Shown piece by piece: positions 33,489-42,339 of a DNA stretch of 64,000 nucleotides; the stretch's first letter is position 1; each line of letters starts with the position of its first letter. This DNA is from PALSA-693 sp963781155 (lineage in GTDB: Bacteria; Actinomycetota; Acidimicrobiia; Acidimicrobiales; Palsa-688): NCBI GenBank assembly GCA_963781155.1, contig CAWAEC010000007.1, positions 186,001 through 250,000 of the forward strand, read 5' to 3'. A model generated the notes under the pieces. That model did no database searches. It was not told the origin of the DNA and was given only the letters and a program-made list of their open reading frames with translations. A program made the translations under genes and the position numbers.

Positions 33489-33812
33489 GTGGTGGCACCC
33501 CGGGCCGCCTTCCCGGATCCGGGTGGCAGCCTCGTAGACTGCACGGTCGTGCGCCGGGCGACGGACTCGCTCCTTGAAGCGGGATTCACCAGTTCACCTG
33601 ATGCGGTGGTGGTGGTGGTCGACGAGGCGGAGCGGACCGGGTGGAGCGTCCTGCTGGTGGGTGTGGGCTACGAGGTGACGGACGCCCTGGATGCGACGAG
33701 CGCGGCCACCCGGGAGTTCCCCGTGGACACCTGGGCTCTGGGGCGGAAGTCCCACTGGATCCGCATCGAGAGGCAGAGGGTGACAGGGCGCAGGCTGCGC
33801 CCTGGCCGATAG
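33489..33812 (+). pseudogene. Truncated pyridoxamine-phosphate-oxidase-like flavin-binding protein
   Basis: The C-terminal 60 residues (TGWSVLLVGVGYEVTDALDA followed by WALGRKSHWIRIERQRVTGRRL) match the second half of PNPOx-like split-barrel proteins. The first half, which carries the FMN-binding R..T and K residues, is absent; the visible N-terminus (GTG 33489) has no similarity. A stop codon lies just upstream in frame. Normal family members have about 135-150 residues against 107 here, so this is probably a truncated remnant. Confidence 0.5.
33784..33804. terminator. Perfect 10-bp hairpin at the end of the PNPOx-like remnant
   Basis: CAGGGCGCAG (33784-33793) and CTGCGCCCTG (33795-33804) form a perfect inverted repeat around one G, so in RNA a short tetraloop-like turn would open the centre. 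It overlaps the last codons of the remnant and could end transcription in either direction. No T-run follows. Confidence 0.45.
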
Positions 33813-33901
33813 CCATAGGCGAGCATCGATCCGACCCCAACGATCAAACAACCTCCACCCAAATCAGTGGTCCTTGACCGCTCAAGGTCACGGACGGCCC
33901 C

Positions 33902-33907
33902 GATAAT
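33902..33907 (+). promoter_or_regulatory. Candidate -10 box for a leaderless small gene
   Basis: GATAAT lies seven bases before GTG 33914, as expected for a leaderless transcript starting at or next to the start codon. A TTGACC at 33874-33879 is 22 bases upstream, too far for a standard -35, so the -35 assignment stays open. Confidence 0.4.
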
Positions 33908-33913
33908 GTTTTT

Positions 33914-34078
33914 GTGGATTCCAGTCGGTTGGAGATCGAGCTCGCCAGAGTCCGGGCCTTGTTGGACCGGATGGCCGATCGCCGCGTCGCAGGCGGGCTG
34001 ACCGACGCACAGGAGGTGTGCTGGCGCGGTCTGGTTCAGCGCGAAGGCCAGCTCCTCGAATCTCTCCGCTCGGATTAA
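33914..34078 (+). CDS. Small hypothetical protein, 54 residues
   Basis: GTG 33914 opens a frame ending TAA 34076-34078. The product begins VDSSRLEIELARVRALLDRM and ends REGQLLESLRSD; it is highly charged and likely two helices separated by VAGGLTDAQEVCW. The frame is supported by strong helix periodicity and by a GATAAT box seven bases upstream. I recognise no named family, though similar short Arg/Leu-rich helical proteins with a GxLTDAE turn are common in actinomycetes. It has no transmembrane or zinc motif. Confidence 0.55.
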   Translation: MDSSRLEIELARVRALLDRMADRRVAGGLTDAQEVCWRGLVQREGQLLESLRSD

Positions 34079-34096
34079 TACCGCGGCCGCGAGTTT

Positions 34097-34639
34097 CTAC
34101 GAGCTTGGCGCGGGGGACGGGTTGGAGGCGGCGTAGCCCCCTGCGACCTGGGCGGCCGGCGGGATGGTCTGGCAGGCCTCCGCCGCAGCCGCCCCGTCCT
34201 TGGCCAGTGCCGAACTGTCAAGCTTGACCACGTCGTCGGTTGCCGCGATGAGCTCCTCCCCGAGGCCCGTCCACTTGGGCAGTGGCTTGCCGGCGGTCTG
34301 GGCCTGGCTGGCGCCGGCCATCAACTGGTAGGCGTTGTCGGTGACGCTCTGCCCTACCGCTCGAGGTACGCGGCCCTGCGCGGCATCGGCCAGATAGGTC
34401 TTAAACGCGGCGCATGCCCGCGCTGCCGCAACATCGGCCTGGGCTGGCTCGACCGAAGACGAGGCATTCGCCGTTGACGTCGTGGGTTCTGGCGCCGCCG
34501 CCCTCGTCCCGGAGGACCCGGCGAGGGCAGCCACCGCGCCCAGCGATGCTCCCGCGACAACGGCGACAGTCAACAGTCCGATCAGCCAGCGTCCGGCCGG
34601 CCGCCGCCGGCGGGCGCGAGATGATCGAGCAGGTGGCAC
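34097..34639 (-). CDS. Membrane-anchored or secreted hypothetical protein
   Basis: A 180-residue protein with an N-terminal Arg-rich segment and one hydrophobic helix (WLIGLLTVAVVAGASLGAVA, residues 18-37), followed by a Thr/Ser/Ala linker and a helical extracellular domain (ARACAAFKTYLADAAQG to DSSALAKDGAAAAEACQTI). Two Cys residues (about 76 and 157) could form a disulfide outside the membrane. This layout is common for small actinobacterial exported proteins of unknown function. It is convergent with the 54-residue protein gene. Confidence 0.7.
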   Translation of the reverse strand: MPPARSSRARRRRPAGRWLIGLLTVAVVAGASLGAVAALAGSSGTRAAAPEPTTSTANASSSVEPAQADVAAARACAAFKTYLADAAQGRVPRAVGQSVTDNAYQLMAGASQAQTAGKPLPKWTGLGEELIAATDDVVKLDSSALAKDGAAAAEACQTIPPAAQVAGGYAASNPSPAPSS

Positions 34640-34752
34640 GGTGATGATGGTGTACCACCTGTGATCCTGGATTGGGCATCACGGCAGGCCAGGGGCTCTC
34701 TTCAGCGAGCCAACGTCGTCCCGGACCTGTCGGTTGGTGCAACGCTTTAGCC

Positions 34753-35547
34753 ATGAATGCAGCGGAAGAGTCATCGGCCCACGACTCCGAACCATTTGAT
34801 CCGGACGACCCCAGCGGGCGGCTCGCCGCCTACCTGGCCAGGACGCAGACGCCGCTCGACCTCCTGGCCTTGTTGACTCTCTGGGTCGTCATCGTCCCGC
34901 CCGGCGACTTCGGGACCACAAACGACGCGTACAACATTGCCATCGGCGTCCGCGTGGCGCTGTCTTGCATCTACGGCGTCGATATGGCGATTCGGACCGC
35001 GCTGGCCCGCCGGCACTTCCGGTACCTCTACACCCATCTTCTCGGCCTGGCGGTTGTGGCCATCCCGCCCTTGCGCGTGGTGTTCAGCCTCCGTCTCGTC
35101 CGGTCGTTGTTTCAACGCGGCCACTTGAGCCGGTTCTTGCTGGCCGCGGCGCTGCTCGTCCTCAACGGGGCCACCGCGGTCTGGCTCTATGAGCGCAATG
35201 TGGCTGGGAGCAATATCCACACTTTGGGTGAGTCCGTATGGTGGGCCGTCACAACCGTTACAACCGTCGGCTACGGCGACTACTTCCCCGTCACGGTGCT
35301 GGGGCGAGTGGCGGCGGGATTCATCATGGCGATTGGCATTCTGACCCTGGCCGTCGTCACTGCTCAGGTGTCGTCAAGTTTCGTGGAGCAAGGAGCGCGC
35401 AGGCGAGCCGGCGCTGAACTCTCCCAGGGAGGATCCTCTGAGGTGACGCTGGCGGATCTGGCCCTTCGCTTGGGTCGCATCGAGGACCTGCTTGCTCAGG
35501 GTTCCACGCCCGCCGGTGCGCCGGCGGATCCGGACCCGCCGGCGTAG
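34753..35547 (+). CDS. Voltage-gated-type potassium channel
   Basis: A 264-residue six-helix ion channel. The selectivity filter TVGYGD is at residues 171-176, preceded by a pore helix (SVWWAVTTVT). The helix FSLRLVRSLFQRG has Arg residues at three- to four-residue spacing like a reduced S4 sensor. A cytosolic tail of about 60 residues ends with ADLALRLGRIEDLLAQG, a short coiled-coil-like helix that may aid tetramer assembly. ATG 34753 is chosen; an in-frame start 81 bases upstream would add hydrophilic residues only. Confidence 0.93.
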   Translation: MNAAEESSAHDSEPFDPDDPSGRLAAYLARTQTPLDLLALLTLWVVIVPPGDFGTTNDAYNIAIGVRVALSCIYGVDMAIRTALARRHFRYLYTHLLGLAVVAIPPLRVVFSLRLVRSLFQRGHLSRFLLAAALLVLNGATAVWLYERNVAGSNIHTLGESVWWAVTTVTTVGYGDYFPVTVLGRVAAGFIMAIGILTLAVVTAQVSSSFVEQGARRRAGAELSQGGSSEVTLADLALRLGRIEDLLAQGSTPAGAPADPDPPA

Positions 35548-35587
35548 GTGCTCACGACGACCGGTAGTGTGTGTGGCCGGTGAGCCC

Positions 35588-36553
35588 ATGAGCGAGACCG
35601 GTGGGAAGGCTTCGGAAGAGCGAGAGGGCGTGTCCCTGACCCACCTGGATCAGCCGCTCTTTGACGGCGCCGGGGCGACCAAGCGGGATCTGGTGGACTA
35701 TCTCGACGGGGTACGGGATCAAGTCCTGCCTGAACTCGCGGACCGACCTCTGTCGGTCATCCGGGTCCATCGGGGGGAGCAAGCGTTCATGCAGAAGAAC
35801 GTTCCCAAATACACTCCTTCCTGGGTTCGAACCGTCCAGTATTGGGCGGAGTCATCCAAGCGACAGGTGACCTATGCGCTGTGCAACGACCGGCGCACTC
35901 TGTTGTGGTTCGCGAATCAGCGCGCCGTGGAATACCACCCGACCTTGGCACGAGTAAAACGCCCGGACCGGGTCACGCACCTGGTCCTCGATCTGGACCC
36001 CCCAGACGCGACTGCCTTCCCCATGGCCGTTCGCGCCGCCCACCTGGTCCGCGAGGTGCTGGCCGACGCCGGTTTGGCCGGCGCGGTCAAGACCAGCGGG
36101 GCCAAAGGCCTGCATATCTTTGTGCCTGTCGACGAGCAGTCTCTCCCGGGCGACGTAGCGGCCGCGACCCGGGCCATTGCCGTCCGGACGGAGGCGCTCG
36201 ACCCGGAGATCGCCACCACCGCGTTCATGAAAGAAGACCGCGCCGGCAAGGTGTTTATCGACTCCACCCGCGTCGGAGGGGCCACGGTGGTATCGGTGTA
36301 CAGCCCCCGGGTCCGGGCGGGCGTGCCTGTTTCGTTCCCGGTGCGGTGGGAGGATCTCGACGCCGTCTCGCCGGCCGAGTTCACGGTCCATACCGCGATC
36401 CGATTGCTGGCCGGCCGCGACCCGTGGACCGCCCAGATGCCGAGCCCGCAATGTTTGAATCCGGCGCTCGTCGAAGCGGGTCACGCCATCCCGGTCGCTC
36501 GTGTCCAGGCGATGCACGAAGGAAAGCGGCGGGCCCGAGCTCAGCGGGGCTGA
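35588..36553 (+). CDS. LigD-type polymerase/primase domain protein (NHEJ)
   Basis: A 321-residue stand-alone archaeo-eukaryotic-primase-fold polymerase as found in DNA ligase D. Motif I is LVLDLDPPD with Asp135 and Asp137 binding metal, motif II is KTSGAKGLHIFVP (168-180), and the FPVRWEDLD segment near residue 260 is also conserved. In non-homologous end joining this domain fills gaps with ribonucleotides. No Ku or ligase gene lies in this window, so partners must be elsewhere. It follows the channel gene by 40 bases on the same strand. Confidence 0.92.
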   Translation: MSETGGKASEEREGVSLTHLDQPLFDGAGATKRDLVDYLDGVRDQVLPELADRPLSVIRVHRGEQAFMQKNVPKYTPSWVRTVQYWAESSKRQVTYALCNDRRTLLWFANQRAVEYHPTLARVKRPDRVTHLVLDLDPPDATAFPMAVRAAHLVREVLADAGLAGAVKTSGAKGLHIFVPVDEQSLPGDVAAATRAIAVRTEALDPEIATTAFMKEDRAGKVFIDSTRVGGATVVSVYSPRVRAGVPVSFPVRWEDLDAVSPAEFTVHTAIRLLAGRDPWTAQMPSPQCLNPALVEAGHAIPVARVQAMHEGKRRARAQRG

Positions 36554-36645
36554 CTTCTCCGCGACTGCAGCTGCGCTCGTGAGAGACTGTCGGCGGCAGG
36601 TCCGGCGTGACCTTGTGCCGCCCCAGTCCGAGAGAAGGGATCTCG

Positions 36646-36927
36646 ATGTCCGCAGGATCTGAGCCAAAGCACCTGAGCAGCAATCACCGGGACACGCTGG
36701 CCCAACTGTTCCGCCATCCGGTGAGCCAGAACGTCGAATGGCGGGCAGCGGTGGCCCTGCTGGAACAGGTCGGCCACGTCACGGAGCGCCACGACGGGAA
36801 ATTCGAGATCAAGGTAGGCACAAACACACTCATCATGAGCCGGCCGCGCACCAAGGATCTCGACACTCAGCAGGTCGTCGACCTCCGGAAGTTGCTGGAG
36901 CAGGCCGGCTATGCACCGGAACCCTAG
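36646..36927 (+). CDS. HicA-like small hypothetical protein
   Basis: A 93-residue protein: HRDTLAQLFRHPVSQNVEWR, AAVALLEQVGHVTERHDGKF, EIKVGTNTLIMSRP, then DLDTQQVVDLRKLLEQAGY. The fold order resembles the double-stranded RNA-binding HicA fold, and near-identical short proteins are widespread in actinomycetes, but it lacks a HicB partner here and is longer than toxins of that family. AGAAGGGA precedes ATG 36646. A toxin role should not be assumed. Confidence 0.72.
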   Translation: MSAGSEPKHLSSNHRDTLAQLFRHPVSQNVEWRAAVALLEQVGHVTERHDGKFEIKVGTNTLIMSRPRTKDLDTQQVVDLRKLLEQAGYAPEP

Positions 36928-36957
36928 GACCGTTTGACACCACCAGACGGGCTGCGG

Positions 36958-37458
36958 TCAGTGCCTGACGAACGAGAGCGCCGAGCCTCGAGCGAGCGTC
37001 TGATAGACGACGCAATAGCGTTCCGTGGCCGCGACAAGCTGGTCGAGGTCGGCGGCGGGGGCATCCGAGCGCAACTCGAACTCGACCCGGATGGCTCGAA
37101 AGCCAACGGGAGCCTCACGATCCACCCCGAGGGTGCCGCGGAAATCGAGGTCGCCCTCAGCCCGAACCACCCCTTCAACGTTGATCCCACGCGTCGTCGC
37201 GATGGCGCGCAGCGTCACCCCGGCACACGCGACCAACGCCTCCAGGAGCATGTCGCCCGAGCACGCGAATGTCCCGTCGCCCCCCGTCGCAGGGTGCAGA
37301 CCGGCCTCCACGAGCGCTCGCCCGGTCTGGACCGAGCAGACGATGTCGTCGCGGGCCAGCGATCCCTCGGCGTGCAACGTCACCACCGCGGCGTCCGGAT
37401 CCGCCCGGTACCGATCCTTGAGCGGCGACTGCACCTGACGAAGGCCTTCCACGTCCAT
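36958..37458 (-). CDS. OsmC family protein
   Basis: A 166-residue OsmC/Ohr-fold protein with the two conserved cysteines of the family: Cys78 in LLEALVACAGVTL and a second in ATERYCVVYQTLARG. The segment GGDGTFACSGDMLLEAL matches the substrate-side helix. OsmC proteins reduce organic peroxides at a dithiol centre; this one may defend against oxidative by-products. ATG 37458 is chosen over an in-frame TTG. It is convergent with the HicA-like gene and divergent from the GNAT gene. Confidence 0.9.
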   Translation of the reverse strand: MDVEGLRQVQSPLKDRYRADPDAAVVTLHAEGSLARDDIVCSVQTGRALVEAGLHPATGGDGTFACSGDMLLEALVACAGVTLRAIATTRGINVEGVVRAEGDLDFRGTLGVDREAPVGFRAIRVEFELRSDAPAADLDQLVAATERYCVVYQTLARGSALSFVRH

Positions 37459-37577
37459 GGCTGGCAAAGCCTATCCCCGTGGTCGCACGGCCGAGTCGCC
37501 CACCGGATGGCCGCTCCATCCCGTCCCGAATACCTTCCTGCTCCCGGACCGGCAAGGTTGGCAGAGGTGGGCTCGCC

Positions 37578-38012
37578 ATGAACGACTCAAGTGATGTCAT
37601 GGTTCGACGGGCGGCGCCCCGGGACAGCGACGACGCGGTGCGTCTCTTGCGCCAGCTTGGATACCCCCGTGACCGTGACGCGGTCGAACGCGACCTGCGA
37701 GGTACGGGGGCGGGCGTGGTGTACGTTTCCGTCCACAACGGTGAGGTTGTTGGCCTCCTGGCGCTGAGCGTCCGATACCAGTTCCATTGGGGGGCGTCGA
37801 TCGCTTCTATCGACGCCCTGATCGTCGATCGGACGGTTCGATCGCGGGGGGTCGGTGCAGCACTACTGGATGCGGCTGCCGACCACGCCCGTGCGCACGA
37901 CTGCATCCTGGTGGAGGTGCACTCCAATCGCCGGCGACGACGGGCCCGCCAGTTTTACCAACGACACGGGTTTGAGGCCACCAGCGTCTACCTGGTCCGC
38001 CACCTGACCTAA
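37578..38012 (+). CDS. GNAT family N-acetyltransferase
   Basis: A 144-residue single-domain acetyltransferase: MVRRAAPRDSDDAVRLLRQLG at the start, the acetyl-CoA loop VRSRGVGAALLDAAADHA (about 91-108) and the terminal RARQFYQRHGFEATSVYLVR. GAGGTGGG precedes ATG 37578. Its stop overlaps the stop of the convergent D-aminoacylase by four bases. Substrate unknown; small GNATs of this type acetylate antibiotics, amino acids or ribosomal proteins. Confidence 0.92.
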   Translation: MNDSSDVMVRRAAPRDSDDAVRLLRQLGYPRDRDAVERDLRGTGAGVVYVSVHNGEVVGLLALSVRYQFHWGASIASIDALIVDRTVRSRGVGAALLDAAADHARAHDCILVEVHSNRRRRRARQFYQRHGFEATSVYLVRHLT

Positions 38013-39727
38013 GTGCTCGCCGGGCGCTCAGGTGCCTGGGCGAGTGGACCGCGCAGCAGCCGCCCGGGCAGATCTCCCGTGTACGCCCCATCGCGCCACG
38101 TGAGCACGCCGTTGACGACGATGGCGTCGAATCCGACCCCTTTCTGGACCAGCCGAGGGCCGCCGTCGGGCAAATCGTGCGTGACGCTCGGCAGCGACGA
38201 TCCCACCTGCTCTGGATCAAAGACAACGACGTCGGCGGCATACCCTGCACGGAGCAGACCCCGGTCGTGGAAGCCCCATATCTGTGCGGGCTCAGATGTC
38301 AACATCTTCACCGCTTCTGGCCAACTCAACGCCTCTCGGGTTCGGACCCACTCGGACAACAGGTACCCGGGAATGTTGGAGTCCAGGATTTGCGACACGT
38401 GCGCACCCGAGTCGGATGCAGCCAGGACGGTATCCGGACGACGCAGAAGGCCGAGTCGAATTTCATCGTCGGAGCGGAGGGTGCTCTCTGGTCCGAGAGT
38501 GGTGTGCTGCATGAAACATTGGCGGAACTGGCTGCCCACGGCGCGGTCGATGATCACATCCACGGGGGTCGTACCTGCGGCTTGGGCGAGTTCTGCGATC
38601 GAACAGCGAGCTTCGTCACCGCCAACGGGATACATCAGATCAAAACGAGGCGGGCGCGGCTCGGCGCCATAGACGGGACCGTAGCGGGCCTGCATCGCTT
38701 CCTGGACCAGACGGGCGCGCATTTCAGCATCGCTCAGCAACGCCATCTGCTCGTCGTGGGTCTGGCTTCGCACCTGATGCCACGTGGGCAGACGATCAAA
38801 CGGTAACGAGGTCTCGAAGCTGTACACGTTTGTGAACCCCCGGACGTGCACCTGCCCGATGACCTTGCCCCCAGCCGACCCCGCCTCAGCGGCCAGGCCG
38901 TCGAGCATCTGGACGTCCCCGGCCACCATAAACATGGCCAGCCGACCGCTGGTGCGGGTCAACCCGACGAGGCGCCGTTCGAAATCGGCCCGGTCCTCTG
39001 GATCTTTGAGACGCTCCGGCGCCAGCTGGAACACCCCAACACCAAGTCGACCCATGGCTCCCACCAGCGCCGCCACCTCAGGCCATTCGGCCCACCGGCT
39101 GGCGACCGGCTGATCCGCGAACGTCAGATGGTTGAAGCTCCGGGACGTGCTGAAACCGAGCGCCCCGGCTCGCAAAGCGCCCTCGACCTCTGCAGTCATG
39201 GCTGCGATGTCGTCGTCGGTCGCCGCTTGTTCAAACGCCCGCTCTTTCATGACGTGGGCCCGCAATGCCGAATGGCCGATGTAGCCAGCACAGTTGAACG
39301 CTTTCGGCAGGCCCGCGATCGCGTCCAGATACTCGGGGTACGTCTCCCACTTCCAGGGCACTCCTGCGAGGATCGTGCTCCGTTTCATGTCTTCGGCGCG
39401 CTCGATGCTGCGGAGAACCAGATCGACGTCGCTTTCGCCGGAGGGCGCCAGGGTGAACCCGCAGTTGCCCATCACCGTGGTGGTGACCCCGTGCGATGAC
39501 ACCGAAGCCGAGATCGGATCCCAGAAAATCTGCGCATCGAGGTGGGTGTGACCGTCGATGAACCCAGGCGCCACAACCAGACCGGTCGCGTCGATCTCGA
39601 CACGGCCCTGATCTGCCACGGTGCCGACCTGGACGATCCGGTCACCGTTCAATCCCACGTCGGCTCGCTCGCCTGGACGCCCCGAGCCATCGAGCACCAG
39701 CCCTCCACGGATCACCAGGTCGAGCAT
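38009..39727 (-). CDS. N-acyl-D-amino-acid deacylase family amidohydrolase
   Basis: A 572-residue amidohydrolase of the D-aminoacylase group. It begins LDLVIRGGLVLDGSGRPGER, has the metal site GFIDGHTHLDAQIFWDP (residues 56-72), the GNCGFTLAPSG strand typical of D-aminoacylases and a C-terminal FHDRGLLRAGYAADVVVFDP. The family removes acyl groups from D-amino acids, but several members act on other cyclic amides. A strong AAGGAGGAGG lies before ATG 39727. It stands alone between GNAT and SirB1 genes. Confidence 0.92.
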   Translation of the reverse strand: MLDLVIRGGLVLDGSGRPGERADVGLNGDRIVQVGTVADQGRVEIDATGLVVAPGFIDGHTHLDAQIFWDPISASVSSHGVTTTVMGNCGFTLAPSGESDVDLVLRSIERAEDMKRSTILAGVPWKWETYPEYLDAIAGLPKAFNCAGYIGHSALRAHVMKERAFEQAATDDDIAAMTAEVEGALRAGALGFSTSRSFNHLTFADQPVASRWAEWPEVAALVGAMGRLGVGVFQLAPERLKDPEDRADFERRLVGLTRTSGRLAMFMVAGDVQMLDGLAAEAGSAGGKVIGQVHVRGFTNVYSFETSLPFDRLPTWHQVRSQTHDEQMALLSDAEMRARLVQEAMQARYGPVYGAEPRPPRFDLMYPVGGDEARCSIAELAQAAGTTPVDVIIDRAVGSQFRQCFMQHTTLGPESTLRSDDEIRLGLLRRPDTVLAASDSGAHVSQILDSNIPGYLLSEWVRTREALSWPEAVKMLTSEPAQIWGFHDRGLLRAGYAADVVVFDPEQVGSSLPSVTHDLPDGGPRLVQKGVGFDAIVVNGVLTWRDGAYTGDLPGRLLRGPLAQAPERPAST

Positions 39728-39801
39728 CGAGCCTCCTCCTTCGCGAGCTGGACGGAGCCGAGCATACGCGGCTCGTCAAAGCCGGGTCATAGGCTCGTGT
39801 C

Positions 39802-40590
39802 GTGGATCTGGCCACGCGCTGGCGGGCCTTGCTGCAAGGCCCCGAGGAGGATCTGGGCCTGGATGAGGCGGCGCTTGTCATCGCGGCTCATGCCAACCCT
39901 GCCCTGGACATCGGAGCCCAGCTCCAACGACTGGACGGAATCGCTACTCGGGTACCCCAGCCGGACACCGCCGGGGTGTGCCGGGTGCTGTTCGAAGTAC
40001 TGGGCCTGCGCGGCGATCGTGACAGCTACGACAACCCGCTCAACTCCTACCTCGACCAGGTTCTGGATCGCCGCCTCGGCATTCCCATCTCGCTGTCCGT
40101 GCTGATGATCGAGGTCGGGCGCCGGTGCGGCCTTCGGCTGCAGGGGGTCGGCATGCCCGGCCATTTCCTGGTTCGCGACGCGGCTGCCCCGGACCTACTG
40201 ATCGACGCGTTCGATCGTGGCCGCCGGCTCGGACCCTCAGAATGTGAGCGGCTCCTCCGGGACGTCACCGGTTCCCGGCGCGAGTTCACGAGCGACATGC
40301 TCGCCTCCATGGGTCCGCGGGCCATCCTGGCTCGCATGCTGGCCAATCTCGACCGTAGCTTTGAGCGCCGCGCCGACGGTCGTTCGTTGCTGTGGGTCTC
40401 GCGGCTTCGCGGCGACGTGCCCGGTCTCCCGCTGGCCGACCGGGTGCAGCTGGCGGGGCGCCTGGGAAGCCTGGGCTGCTTTGACGAGGCTGCTGATCTC
40501 CTCGAGGAGCTGGCCGATACGCAGGCAGGGTCGGAGCTGACGGATCGTCTGCGCTCCGAGGGGGCCAGCCTGCGGGCCCGTCTCAACTGA
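39802..40590 (+). CDS. SirB1/transglutaminase-like family protein
   Basis: A 262-residue protein with the SirB1 N-terminal half: YDNPLNSYLDQVLDRRLGIP then ISLSVLMIEVGRRCGLRLQG (residues 74-113) and GVGMPGHFLVRD. The C-terminal part is TPR-like (LAGRLGSLGCFDEAADLLEE). SirB1 proteins have a degenerate transglutaminase fold of uncertain function, sometimes tied to septum or stress responses. Start GTG 39802; 21 bases separate its stop from the convergent antiporter. Confidence 0.9.
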   Translation: MDLATRWRALLQGPEEDLGLDEAALVIAAHANPALDIGAQLQRLDGIATRVPQPDTAGVCRVLFEVLGLRGDRDSYDNPLNSYLDQVLDRRLGIPISLSVLMIEVGRRCGLRLQGVGMPGHFLVRDAAAPDLLIDAFDRGRRLGPSECERLLRDVTGSRREFTSDMLASMGPRAILARMLANLDRSFERRADGRSLLWVSRLRGDVPGLPLADRVQLAGRLGSLGCFDEAADLLEELADTQAGSELTDRLRSEGASLRARLN

Positions 40591-40610
40591 GCCCCCCTGC
40601 CCGCGTGCCG

Positions 40611-42197
40611 TCAGGCGGACGAGAGTCTCGCCTCTTCCAGGTCGAGATCCCGCTCGATGGCGCGCAGCGTCGTGACGCCGATGCGGCCGCCGTCGCGCAG
40701 GGAAACGAGCGTGCGTCGTTGCAGAGCGATCAGGTCTCGCCGCATGGCCAGATCGGTGGCGGCTGTGGCCTCGACCTCGGCCTCGAGGTCGTCGTCGTCC
40801 GGGGATGTCTCCAACCGGTGGAGGCGTCCCAGGTACTGGGCTCGCAGCCCGTCGGCAAGTTCCTCCGGCAACTCTCCGTGCGCGCAGGCCGTCCCGATAC
40901 GGTCAAGAGCCGCTCTGGTGAGCTCCACCCGAGCGTCGCGCTCGGCGTCGGTCACAGACGGACTTTCCCGAAGATGCAATTGCCGAACCAGCGCCGGCAG
41001 CGTCATGCCCTGACCCACCAGCGTGGCGATGATCACGGCGAAGCCCAGGTAGATGATGTCGTTGCGGCCGGCGAGCGGAGCCCCCGCCTTCGTCGCGGTC
41101 GGCACGGCCAGGAGCGCCGCCAGCGTGATGGCGCCGCGCATGCCCGCCCAACCGAGGATCGCTCGCTCGCGCCACCCGATCTGGCGCCGCCCCTCCCGAG
41201 CGCTGCGCCGGACCCGGATGATCCAGCCGGAAGCCAGCATCCACACCAGCCGGATGACAACCACGGCCGCCACCACCGCCACACCCGCCAGAAGCAAACG
41301 CCCGAGTGGACCTCGGGCCTGAGCCGTGAACGTGTGGAAAGAGAGGCCCACCAGCACGAAGAGGGCGGCGTTGACCAGGAACACCAGCGTTTCCCAGAAG
41401 GCGTTCGATTGCAGCCGGCTGCGAGCGGAGAAGGCGTCGCCACTGCTGTGCCACCCCAGGTACAGACCCGCGGTCACGGCCGCCAACACCCCTGAAGCGT
41501 GGATCTCCTCGGCCGGCAGGTAGGCGACGTACGCAAGCAGGATCGACCCCGCGATTTCGATAGGCGGGTCGTCGATGCGATTGCGCAGCCACCGGCCGAT
41601 CATGCCGACGACCAGGCCGATCGCGCAGCCGACCACCGCGGAGTAGATGATGCTTCCGGCCGTGTGGAGCGGCGAGAAGTGGCCTGTGGTGGCGGCCGTG
41701 ACCGCGGCGGCGTAGAAGACCAGTGCCGTGGCGTCGTTGAACAGCGACTCCCCCTCCAGGATGGTGACGAGGCGCCTGGGCAGTCCGAGGCGTCTGGCAA
41801 TGCTCGTCGCCGCTGCCGCGTCGGTGGGCCCGACCGCGGTGCCCAGAACAAAGGCGATAGCCCAGGAGAGGTGGCCGACCCAGTGGGCAGCCGCAGCGAC
41901 GCCGAAGGCAGTCGCGACGACCAGAAGCACGGCGAGGGTGCCGATCGACGGCGCGTCCCGGAGGAATCCCGTGGGGGAGGCGGTGACCGCCGCGTCGAAG
42001 ACCAGAAGGGGGAGGAGCCCGAGCAACACCACGTTGGGTTGCAGGGAAACGTCCGGGACAAACGGCAGAAAGCCGATGATCAACCCGGCGACGACGAGGA
42101 CAACTGGCGCGGGTATACCAACGCGGCGCAGCAGAGCGACGGCGACGAGCGTCGCCGCGGCGAGGCACAGCACGATCAGGATCTGGCCGGAGCTCAC
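40611..42197 (-). CDS. Na+/H+ antiporter (CPA1/NhaP-type)
   Basis: A polytopic protein of about 528 residues with 12 helices. GTAVGPTDAAAATSIARRLG and LVTILEGESLFNDATALVFY carry the family's transport Asp residues (PTDAA and FNDATA), and RAILGWAGMRGAITLAALLA is the conserved helix near the C-terminal end. The last 130 residues are a hydrophilic regulatory domain (ELTRAALDRIGTACAHGELP and onward). GTG 42197 is one likely start; a longer N-terminus is possible. It exchanges protons for Na+ or K+ at the cell membrane. Confidence 0.9.
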   Translation of the reverse strand: MSSGQILIVLCLAAATLVAVALLRRVGIPAPVVLVVAGLIIGFLPFVPDVSLQPNVVLLGLLPLLVFDAAVTASPTGFLRDAPSIGTLAVLLVVATAFGVAAAAHWVGHLSWAIAFVLGTAVGPTDAAAATSIARRLGLPRRLVTILEGESLFNDATALVFYAAAVTAATTGHFSPLHTAGSIIYSAVVGCAIGLVVGMIGRWLRNRIDDPPIEIAGSILLAYVAYLPAEEIHASGVLAAVTAGLYLGWHSSGDAFSARSRLQSNAFWETLVFLVNAALFVLVGLSFHTFTAQARGPLGRLLLAGVAVVAAVVVIRLVWMLASGWIIRVRRSAREGRRQIGWRERAILGWAGMRGAITLAALLAVPTATKAGAPLAGRNDIIYLGFAVIIATLVGQGMTLPALVRQLHLRESPSVTDAERDARVELTRAALDRIGTACAHGELPEELADGLRAQYLGRLHRLETSPDDDDLEAEVEATAATDLAMRRDLIALQRRTLVSLRDGGRIGVTTLRAIERDLDLEEARLSSA

Positions 42198-42339
42198 ACT
42201 GGCATGTTGCCCGCTCCCCGCCCCCCTCGATCCGCCCACGCCTGGTGTTGGTCCCGCGCCCAACGTGAAGGGTCTTGGCAGGCGTGTCCGCCGCTGGCTA
42301 GTGTCCGCCCGTCATAGCGGGGGCATCACAAGGGAGGCG

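Noticed and set aside
32327..33589. Long minus-strand frame of 420 codons over the WSWTGF gene
   Set aside because: The overlapping frame at 32602-33354 has a ribosome-binding site, six helices and a triplicated motif; the longer frame is Arg/Pro-rich shadow.
36646..36927. HicA toxin of a toxin-antitoxin pair
   Set aside because: No HicB-like gene is adjacent; the RHH gene at 7199 is 29 kb away and paired with DUF4097.
41728..42339. N-terminal extension of the sedolisin gene
   Set aside because: It is antisense to the antiporter; the signal peptide and ribosome-binding site fix the start at 42340.
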